From Anaerolineales bacterium (GTDB lineage Bacteria; Chloroflexota; Anaerolineae; Anaerolineales; E44-bin32), in assembly GCA_016927115.1 (NCBI GenBank), contig JAFGNH010000037.1:1-64000 (forward strand): DNA of 64,000 bases, read 5' to 3'. The notes under the pieces are model-generated. The model was not told the DNA's origin. It worked only from the letters and a program-made list of their open reading frames with translations, and did not search any database. Every line of letters starts with the position of its first letter. Within the stretch, counting starts at the first letter, position 1. A program made the translations under genes and the position numbers. Shown here piece after piece: positions 57,301 to 64,000 of this stretch.

Positions 57301-57568
57301 TATTAGAACCTGCCAGAAGGACGGGCAGGATGGTGTTTGTGTGGATGTTCAGGATACAGGGCTGGGGATAAGCAACGAGGAGCAGAATCAGCTGTTCACC
57401 CGTTTCTTCCGAGGCTCCGCAAGCCGCAGGATGAAAACATCCGGAACTGGATTGGGGCTGGCTATCTGCAAAGAAATTTTGAACCGCCATCATGGAGATA
57501 TTACAGTCAGGAGCCAGCTGAATGAAGGTACCATCTTCACCATCTGGCTCCCGGCAAATTCGGAGTAA
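54332..57568 (+). CDS. large multi-GAF sensor histidine kinase
   Basis: several GAF-like modules, coiled coil, H-box VSDHELRTPL-type (VADVSHELRTPLTNIQ), NLLTNALQYTQRGG, DTGLGISNEEQNQLFTRFFRG, GTGLGLAICKEIL. Confidence 0.93.
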   Translation: MDRANISFITQRIKKKQNISEILYQILERIEIVLETTGSVIVMHGLDSASESSILIYPQTGPEANINQTKLKDLGRGCGEIHNRLVLSAPSLNALGLTFPQIKDELFAVAEPIIINNTVEGVILAIRENSRKFSSAEYEILQLFASQASMAIENSALISTVQERAVRVLQMNHLTNAALRAGDLQSLLRVVSEGMADLIHADGCLIVLWDEDRGEPVPMSAFGPERDIFPQTKLSIHDHEMIRNVLSASRPYLFEDFSRGSFNYKKSMLFQSAQAGMALPLITGKRWLGVIFLTYMNNHAFQEEEIQLCEQAAAQAVLALAKTQAFEAEQQRNVELEALRLANLSITSSLDIRLVLETILEQTLQMVDGEDAHVFLYEGDRLMFGAARWTGEYQREPYKEPRKDGLTYSVARSGRRIVVEDVSEHPLFKTWNWGGAIIGLPIRVGNHVLGVMNVAYDKPHKFSQAEIRVLELMADQASIALENARLFDRMDAERRRVSFLYDVAREVGSSLSLKKTLKQATERIRQNLDGYLGSAFIYYPEVEQIEMVCSYSRDETDAESWNVLKRMSTGDGIEGWVVKNRECAVLDDFRSDPRWKNYGIVIPDEVVAMVAMPLLSGEDLYGVISILAETPFDQAQVDMVQAVSHQIGLALSNAASYQSLQRKLNERQLLQQIAQAVNRRYELEPLLKEVVDQIAALLDLELVEVFLRDGDVLRLRAANTELTEEKMDIPIQEGIVGRAAREEKPLLVEDVSKDPDFVGDINIIESEIAVPLKRADEVIGILNVEASRRRRLQLDDLRLLTLISDQIAVASERASLYGRLRNQTLQLEELVAERTAELESALEKAQQADKLKTQFVADVSHELRTPLTNIQLYLELLEMGSEDKSDEYMSTLHRETERLTTLIESLLAISRLDTDTVRMNIQELDLNALVERLVQDRRRLFTEKDVALTFEPEHQLSKVMGDEGSLSQVVANLLTNALQYTQRGGSVSLHIRTCQKDGQDGVCVDVQDTGLGISNEEQNQLFTRFFRGSASRRMKTSGTGLGLAICKEILNRHHGDITVRSQLNEGTIFTIWLPANSE

Positions 57569-57578
57569 CTGTCCGTTC

Positions 57579-58667
57579 TCAGCCTTTATTCTTACGCTTC
57601 AAGTCCAATGAACGATAGATGGAATCGAATACGGCGTTATCTTCCATCAGATTGATAAACGCATCGAGTTTTTCCGGTTGGGCCAGGCGTGTCCGGCTCC
57701 AGACGTTCTCAACAGCGTTTACGGTTTCCATGGTGTTTTCTTTGACAAGCAGAATGGGGATATTCAGATTTTCGGCTTGCTGAACAACCAGGGAACTTGG
57801 ATGGAGGTTGCCTGTCAGGATCAGCGCAACAGTGGAAGTTTCCAGAGCCGCGAGTTGAATATCTGCCCTGTCGCCCCCGGTGATAACGGCTTTATTACGT
57901 TGATGGCGGAAGCGTGACAATGCAGCATCCAGAGTCATAGCTCCGACAGCGAAACTCTCGACCAGGATGTCAGGGTTAAGACTCTTTGTAAGGAGTTCAG
58001 CTTCAAGGACGGAAGTAAGTTCGCCGATACTGATGGCGGAAAGCCGCGGCTTTTTCGGTAGAGCGCCGTGCACGCAGATCCCCTCTTTCTCCAGGCAGGG
58101 GATCACAATGTCCTTGATAAACGCTTCTGATTCAACTGGAATGTGGTTCAAAAGGATACAACTTAGTTGGTCGCTAAGGCGGAATTTTGCTGACAGGGAG
58201 TCATCCAGAATCTGGATATCGTTCTGGTAGCGGATGACTGCCATGGCGGGGGCGGCGAAGTCTTTAGCCAGGCTGGGAATAGATAAGTCCAGGGCATGTC
58301 CTTCGCGCAGATTGCTGCCGCCCTCCAGCAGGAGAACATCTTTACCATCCCCTGCTTTGGCGGCGGCATCGCGGATAAGTTTCCGATAATCTGCCTGTGG
58401 TCCTGTCGTCAGGCAGGAACGAAGCGTGGATGAGGTTATGACAACAGGAGAGAGAATGGATGGATCTTCTTTCAACTCCAGCATACGCTGCACGAAGACC
58501 GCATCCTGATCGACAAGCTTCCCTTCTGGAGTACGCCAGGGTTGGGTGCTTACCGGTTTCAGATACCCTACTTTATAGCCGTCCGACTGAAGCTGCTTTC
58601 CAAGCGCCAGGCAGACAGCTGTTTTCCCGGAATGTGGTTCAACCGAGGTTATGTAGAGTGTTTTCAT
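57579..58667 (-). CDS. BioD-like P-loop ATPase with DRTGG-like domain (N-terminal half of long Pta)
   Basis: MKTLYITSVEPHSGKTAVCLALGKQL; SVLEAELLTKSLNPDILVESFAVGAMTLDAALSRF; KAVITGGDRADIQLAAL. Confidence 0.8.
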   Translation of the reverse strand: MKTLYITSVEPHSGKTAVCLALGKQLQSDGYKVGYLKPVSTQPWRTPEGKLVDQDAVFVQRMLELKEDPSILSPVVITSSTLRSCLTTGPQADYRKLIRDAAAKAGDGKDVLLLEGGSNLREGHALDLSIPSLAKDFAAPAMAVIRYQNDIQILDDSLSAKFRLSDQLSCILLNHIPVESEAFIKDIVIPCLEKEGICVHGALPKKPRLSAISIGELTSVLEAELLTKSLNPDILVESFAVGAMTLDAALSRFRHQRNKAVITGGDRADIQLAALETSTVALILTGNLHPSSLVVQQAENLNIPILLVKENTMETVNAVENVWSRTRLAQPEKLDAFINLMEDNAVFDSIYRSLDLKRKNKG

Positions 58668-58709
58668 TTTAAGCACTCCCTCCTCTATTTGAATGTCCGG
58701 ATGAATGGC

Positions 58710-60833
58710 TCAACTCCTGGCTTGTTTATCAGGATTAAGCACCAGGCGCATATCAATTGCCATACCACCTTGCCCTTTTTCATAGATGATGAAAGGATTG
58801 ATGTCGAGTTCGGTGATTTCCGGAAAATCTGTGACAAGCTGACCAATTCTCAGAATCGCGTCGATAAGCACCTCCTTATCCGCGGGGGGATTGCCTCGTA
58901 CGCCATCGAGCAGGGCGCGTGTGCGAATTTCATAAATCATCTGCTCTGCTTCACGGCGGGAGAACGGGGCGACCCGGAATGAGACATCCTTCAATACCTC
59001 AACAAAAATACCACCCAGCCCAAACGTGACCAGGGGGCCGAATTGGGGGTCGCGGTTCATTCCGATAAGAATTTCCAGCCCGGAGGGGGCCATTTTCTGA
59101 ACCATACAGCCCCACAAACGGGCTTCTGGTGCATAACGCTGCGCGCGATAGGTGATGAGGTCGTAAGCATCGCGAACATCTGCGGCTGAGGACAGGCCCA
59201 CTTTTACACCGCCCACATCGGTCTTGTGCAGAATGTCCGGGGAGGCAATCTTCAATACGATCGGGAAGCCCATTTCAGCAGCTATATCCGCGGCTTCTTC
59301 AGGGTTGGTCGCCAGTTTTGCATCCGGGTATGGCAAGCCGTATGCTTCAAGGATTTCACGGGATTCGTAGTCGCCCAATGAGAATCTGCCGTCGGCAAGC
59401 ACCTTATCAAATGCCTTGCGTGCCTGGTCCTTATTCACATCCAGTTTCTCAAAAACAGGCAGCGGTTCATTCTTGTATGACCGATAGGTGCTCATCGCCT
59501 TCAGCACCATGGCTGCACGTTCGGGAAAAGAATAATTAGGAATGTTGTTGGCTTTGAGGTATTCGGAACCTTCTTTTGCACGGGCTTCACCCATCCAGCA
59601 GCCAATAATCGGGATGTCTGATCCCCTGGCCAGGTCAACAACCACTTCGGCAACATTCTTGATGTCTGTATTCGCCTGAGGAGTAAGGATCACCAGCAAA
59701 GCATCGACATTCGGGTCTGCAAGTACACGCTCTATTGATTTCCGGTAGCGATCTGAGCGGGCATCACCGAGAACATCTACCGGATTGGCAGCGCTGGCGG
59801 CATCGGGGAGGAACGCTTCAAGGTCCCGCACACATTCGTTTTCCAGCTGAGCGAGTGTCAACCCGGCTCTCTCCAGAGCATCGGTGGCCAGGATACCAGG
59901 CCCACCGGCGTTGGTAACGATAGCAATGCGGTCGCCTTTCAATGGCGGAAGGTAGCCGAAGGCGAGGCCGTAGTCGAACATATCCTGCAGTGAATCCGCC
60001 CGGATGACGCCGGCCTGGCGGAAAGCAGCCTGGTAAGCCTGTTCGGAACCAGCCAGGGAACCGGTGTGCGAGCTGACCGCCCGTGCACCGGCTTGCGTGA
60101 TGCCGGATTTCAGCGCGATGATGGGTTTTTTCTTGCTGACCTCGCGTGCTACCCGGATAAATTCTTGCCCGTCAGGCAACCCTTCAGTGTAAATCAGGAT
60201 AACATTAGAGGAAGGATCATCTTCCCAGGCGCGGAGCAGTGCTGTTTCATCGACGTCTGCTTTATTGCCGAGCGATACAAACTGGCTCAGTCCAAGCTCT
60301 CCAGCCATTGCCCAGTCCAGAATGGCGGTGCCAAGTGCGCCAGATTGGGACATGAAAGCCATAGGGCCGCTTGGAGGCGACCCCGCTGAAAAGGAGGCGT
60401 TCATCGGCGTGACAGTGTCAATAACACCCAGGCAGTTCGGCCCGACGATGTTGATCTTGTATTCGCGGGCGATTTCCAGAATGTCTTTCTCCCGTTCCAG
60501 TCCTTCGCGGCCGGATTCGCGGAACCCAGCAGTAATGATGATCACTGAGCGGATTCCCTTTTCACCACAGGCCCGCAGTGCTTCGGGAACAATACCAACC
60601 GGGATTACTATGACTGCAAGATCGATTGGGTTCGGAGCTTCCTGGACGGAGGCATAGACCTTCAACCCCAGAATCTCCTCTGCACCGGGATTGATTGGGT
60701 AGACTTTGCGATCGTCTGCAAGATAACCACCCTCAACAAGGTTCTGTACAACAGCATACCCCAGCTTGCCGGGATTAGTAGATGCGCCGATTACTGCGAC
60801 GGCTCTTGGAGAGAAAAATGCTTCAATTGACAC
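58710..60833 (-). CDS. acetate/acyl-CoA ligase (ADP-forming), fused alpha-beta
   Basis: FSPRAVAVIGASTNPGKLGYAVVQNL; VGPNCLGVIDT; SQSGALGTAILDWA; ATP-grasp half with KIASPDILHKTDVGGVKVGL. Confidence 0.93.
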   Translation of the reverse strand: MSIEAFFSPRAVAVIGASTNPGKLGYAVVQNLVEGGYLADDRKVYPINPGAEEILGLKVYASVQEAPNPIDLAVIVIPVGIVPEALRACGEKGIRSVIIITAGFRESGREGLEREKDILEIAREYKINIVGPNCLGVIDTVTPMNASFSAGSPPSGPMAFMSQSGALGTAILDWAMAGELGLSQFVSLGNKADVDETALLRAWEDDPSSNVILIYTEGLPDGQEFIRVAREVSKKKPIIALKSGITQAGARAVSSHTGSLAGSEQAYQAAFRQAGVIRADSLQDMFDYGLAFGYLPPLKGDRIAIVTNAGGPGILATDALERAGLTLAQLENECVRDLEAFLPDAASAANPVDVLGDARSDRYRKSIERVLADPNVDALLVILTPQANTDIKNVAEVVVDLARGSDIPIIGCWMGEARAKEGSEYLKANNIPNYSFPERAAMVLKAMSTYRSYKNEPLPVFEKLDVNKDQARKAFDKVLADGRFSLGDYESREILEAYGLPYPDAKLATNPEEAADIAAEMGFPIVLKIASPDILHKTDVGGVKVGLSSAADVRDAYDLITYRAQRYAPEARLWGCMVQKMAPSGLEILIGMNRDPQFGPLVTFGLGGIFVEVLKDVSFRVAPFSRREAEQMIYEIRTRALLDGVRGNPPADKEVLIDAILRIGQLVTDFPEITELDINPFIIYEKGQGGMAIDMRLVLNPDKQARS

Positions 60834-61264
60834 TGGTATACTCCTCTATTTTAGTATATACGAGATCCCGCTTCAGACAGAGGTTTTTTCACTTTTCAGG
60901 CAGTTAAACATTTTGTTCGCCTGTCCGCACTGAGAGGAGCTGGATTCCCGTCTTATTCCTTGATTAGCGAGAATTATCTTATAAAGGCAAGATTCAGATA
61001 TCTTCCGGCATGGGAAAAGGTCTCTGCTGACCCTTTTCACAATCCGGGAAATAAGACCGTACTGCAGCAGAGTTATCCTCGCATTCAGATCGATTTCGAA
61101 GGCGGGTTGGATATAAAATTCTGCTTATCAGTTACCACCAACCCAAAAGGGTAAAGTACGGTGATTAAAAGGTCAAGTTAGGAATGTCAGGTATTGGGGT
61201 ATCAGTTGTCTGGAAGACCTGGAACAACGGTACAGAACAGGGCAGCGGGATTGTGGAGGGTGGT

Positions 61265-61930
61265 TTACAGCTGCTCAGAGAGTCCAGGGAGAGGAAGCTG
61301 GGCAACAGGGCGGTATGAACGGCGGTGATAAGGGCAGATCCCGCATTTCCGTAAAGCAGCCTGGTGTTCTCGGGTTCCATAGCCCTTGTTTTTAGCAAAG
61401 GCATACACTGGATATTGCCTGTCGATCTGGACCATCATTTGATCGCGGGTAACTTTGGCAATGACAGACGCTGCTGCAATTGAGAGGACAAGGCTGTCGC
61501 CGTGTGCTATGGATGTTTGCGGTATTTCCACCTCTGGCAACTCAAGGTAGTCAATGATCAAGTGGACCGGTTTCCGGGAGAGATTTTCCAGGCTGCGGCT
61601 CATGGCCAATCGTGTGGCAGGGAGAACACCTATGGCGTCCACCTGCTCAGACGATACCACACCAATACTGGTCTCGATAGCAGTTTGTGAGATCACTTCA
61701 GCCCAGTGCTCCCGCTGGTTGGCGGACATCAGCTTGGAATCCCGCACTCCATGCAGCGACTCGAGGAGACTGGCTGAGGGTGCAGGCAGGATGACTGCAG
61801 CAGCAACAACCGGGCCAGCCCATGCGCCTCGGCCCACTTCATCCAGGCCGGCAGCCGGCCAGAATCCCTGTTGGTATAGATCGTTTTCAATCTTCAGAGT
61901 TGGGAATAAGGCTTGTTTCGCTGGGTTCAT
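61265..61930 (-). CDS. rnhB: ribonuclease HII
   Basis: AAGLDEVGRGAWAGPVVAAAVIL; SIAAASVIAKVTRDQMM; NKGYGTREHQAAL. Confidence 0.93.
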   Translation of the reverse strand: MNPAKQALFPTLKIENDLYQQGFWPAAGLDEVGRGAWAGPVVAAAVILPAPSASLLESLHGVRDSKLMSANQREHWAEVISQTAIETSIGVVSSEQVDAIGVLPATRLAMSRSLENLSRKPVHLIIDYLELPEVEIPQTSIAHGDSLVLSIAAASVIAKVTRDQMMVQIDRQYPVYAFAKNKGYGTREHQAALRKCGICPYHRRSYRPVAQLPLPGLSEQL

Positions 61931-62639
61931 ACTTTCCTTGCCGCCAATTGCGCCGAATGGCGAATAGATCAGAGAACATGTTCACCGAATCCCGCAGAAT
62001 ACGGATACGACTTCCGGGCCTGTAGTACCAGTCGATCGGAATTTCGATAATGTTCATGCCGCGTTTTTGTGCGATATACAGCAGCTCTACATCGAACGCC
62101 CAGCCATCAAGCTGCTGTACTGAAAACAGGGGTTCGACAATGGTTTGGTGGAAACACTTGAAGCCGCACTGTGTGTCCTGCAGGCCGGGAAGGGCGATCA
62201 GACGTACCAGGAGGCTGTAGATTCTACCGATCAGGTGGCGGGATTCGGGTTCGTTATAACGCATAGCCCCCGGAACTTCGCGCGATCCAATGGCGATATC
62301 ATAGTTCTTGCAAACCGGAGGAAGGAAACGTGTGACCTGCTCGATCGGCATGGACAGGTCTGCATCGCAGATAAACCTGTAAGTGCCGCTCGCTGCCAGG
62401 ATGCCGCGTCGAACAGCAAGTCCTTTGCCTGCACGTGTCTCCTGGATCAAATGAACCTCAGGGAAACGGGTTTCGTAAAGCTGGGCGATTTCTGCCGTCC
62501 GATCGCAGCTGCCATTTTCAACAACGATAATTTCCGCAGTAAATTTCTGCCGGGACAGGAAAGCCAGAATCTTATCCAGGCTGTCAGCGAGACGCTGTTC
62601 TTCATTGTAGGCCGGGATGATTATGGAAAGAAAGGCCAT
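61887..62639 (-). CDS. family 2 glycosyltransferase (dolichyl-phosphate-mannose synthase-like)
   Basis: MAFLSIIIPAYNEEQRLADSLDKIL; FICDADLSMPIEQVTRFL; TQCGFKCFHQ. Confidence 0.9.
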   Translation of the reverse strand: MAFLSIIIPAYNEEQRLADSLDKILAFLSRQKFTAEIIVVENGSCDRTAEIAQLYETRFPEVHLIQETRAGKGLAVRRGILAASGTYRFICDADLSMPIEQVTRFLPPVCKNYDIAIGSREVPGAMRYNEPESRHLIGRIYSLLVRLIALPGLQDTQCGFKCFHQTIVEPLFSVQQLDGWAFDVELLYIAQKRGMNIIEIPIDWYYRPGSRIRILRDSVNMFSDLFAIRRNWRQGKYEPSETSLIPNSED

Positions 62640-62661
62640 GGAATCTCCGGAGAAATGGTGC

Positions 62662-63531
62662 TCAAAGTGGAAGGTTAAAATTACTGAATACCAGAACAGC
62701 AAACAGGCCAAGGATGATCAACTCGAGGAGAATCAACAGACCAATGATCATCCATTGTTTGCGCTCAAACAGGAGTCCTCTGCGTTTCGGCTTCGCCTCA
62801 ATTTGCTCTTCCTCAATAATGTCCGGGAAGAAAGTATCGTCCTCAAGAAAATCGGGTTCATAACCGGATTCCAGCAGAGCAGCGGGTTCCTCAGGAAAAA
62901 CCCCAGTTTCCTCAGGGTCTTCTTCTGAAGGTTGTGTGTTTCGCAGCAGAAGCTCAGTCAGATATTTTATATCTTCCTTATCCAGAATCTCGGGCAGCTG
63001 CTGGAGATTGGCAGAGAAATAGTCGACAGCATCAGCGGGGACGATACGCACTCTCGGGCGGGCTGTATCGACAAGCGTGCGTGGATTGGTGAAGAGCAGG
63101 ATGGTCTCTATGTCAATCAGAGCGAGCCCTTCATTTTCCAGGGATTTTTTCAGGATGGTGGCACTATTAAGAATGATTTCCTGGAAATTTGGTTTGCTTT
63201 TTTTGAACTTCCTGCTTCGTTGATCAAAAATCATCCATTCGGTGCCCTTTGCCCGATAGATGCCTTTGAGCGGTTTGGCCATCATTATAAGGATACCCTG
63301 GGGCCCAAGCAGAACCATGATGCAGTTTTTTGCATCAATGCCGGGTACTGCGAAATCCCGGAATAGTGTGTATTCTTTATCAAGCGTCCGCTGCAGGCGT
63401 TTGATTGCCAGATCTTCTGACTTTACCAGTGTGCGCCAATTTATACCGTATTCCAGCATGCCGTTTATCAGCTGGAGTGGGCTGATTTTTCCTTCTTCAT
63501 CTCGAAACGGAGAACATTCAATAATCTTCAT
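62662..63531 (-). CDS. NERD-like domain protein with C-terminal TM anchor
   Basis: TLFRDFAVPGIDAKNCIMVLLGPQGILIMMAKPLKGIY; C-terminal WMIIGLLILLELIILGLFAVLVF. Confidence 0.55.
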   Translation of the reverse strand: MKIIECSPFRDEEGKISPLQLINGMLEYGINWRTLVKSEDLAIKRLQRTLDKEYTLFRDFAVPGIDAKNCIMVLLGPQGILIMMAKPLKGIYRAKGTEWMIFDQRSRKFKKSKPNFQEIILNSATILKKSLENEGLALIDIETILLFTNPRTLVDTARPRVRIVPADAVDYFSANLQQLPEILDKEDIKYLTELLLRNTQPSEEDPEETGVFPEEPAALLESGYEPDFLEDDTFFPDIIEEEQIEAKPKRRGLLFERKQWMIIGLLILLELIILGLFAVLVFSNFNLPL

Positions 63532-63660
63532 GTTCCTAATCCAATGTGAAAGAGATGGGCAGATTTATTCTGACCCTGAAGGAATTATAGACTGCCTTGG
63601 GAGTCTGACAAGTCCCTTCAGAAAACAGGATAATGGATATAATGAATTAAGAGGTGTGAG

Positions 63661-64000
63661 ATGGCTGGATTCAGACGCTGGTTCAGGGCACTGCTTATTG
63701 TGTTTCTTGGGATGCAGGTGTTTTTGTATACGGCAGAAGGACAGGCTGAACGATGTGCGCTGGTACTGGATGCCAGCGGCCCCCTGACACCTGCCATGGC
63801 CGAGTACCTTGACCGCGGGCTGGCTGCAGCTGAGCAGAAAGCCTGCCAGGTGGTAGTGCTTCAACTGGATACACCCGGCGGGTCTATCGATCTGATGAGC
63901 CGCATGGTGCAGTCGATTCGCAGCAGTGCTGTCCCTGTCGTTGTCTATGTCTCGCCACGCGGCGCAATGGCAGGCAGCGCCGGGACGGTGCTTACACTGG
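63661..64000 (+). CDS. NfeD-family/ClpP-like membrane serine protease, N-terminal part (runs off window)
   Basis: signal peptide then CALVLDASGPLTPAMAEYLDRGLAAAEQKACQVVVLQLDTPGGSIDLMSRMVQSIRSSAVPVVVYVSPRGAMAGSAGTVLTL. Confidence 0.85.
   Translation, partial: MAGFRRWFRALLIVFLGMQVFLYTAEGQAERCALVLDASGPLTPAMAEYLDRGLAAAEQKACQVVVLQLDTPGGSIDLMSRMVQSIRSSAVPVVVYVSPRGAMAGSAGTVLTL

Overview
The window carries about 45 genes and looks like a Chloroflexota (Anaerolineae-type) chromosome; the taxonomy is inferred from gene style only. Most of it is housekeeping: RNase J, RlmD-like methyltransferase, RsmG, RecF, peptide deformylase, FtsK, a BMP-family nucleoside ABC importer, signal peptidase I, fused NfnAB-like oxidoreductase, MurJ, PurA, ADP-forming acyl-CoA synthetase, RNase HII, and two large GAF histidine kinases. 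The most unusual locus is at about 1.96-15.35 kb. It has three HEAT-repeat proteins sharing an N-terminal FGPP[ND]I[DE]KL block and a short C-terminal tail (H-[ST]-D triad, Cys, terminal D-F-x-L-COOH). They flank a 786-aa protein containing two complete radical SAM/SPASM modules, followed by a 2142-aa DUF4062-like/NACHT-like/WD40 protein. I propose this is a candidate undescribed peptide/protein-modification system in which the tails of HEAT-scaffold proteins are substrates of a fused double radical SAM maturase. A second locus of interest is a yvl-like operon (21.8-28 kb) in which one ~28-aa helical module recurs seven times across five genes. A third is an unexplained G-tract-rich intergenic region with strong terminators (19.15-19.7 kb). 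No tRNA, rRNA, CRISPR array or transposase gene was recognised by eye.
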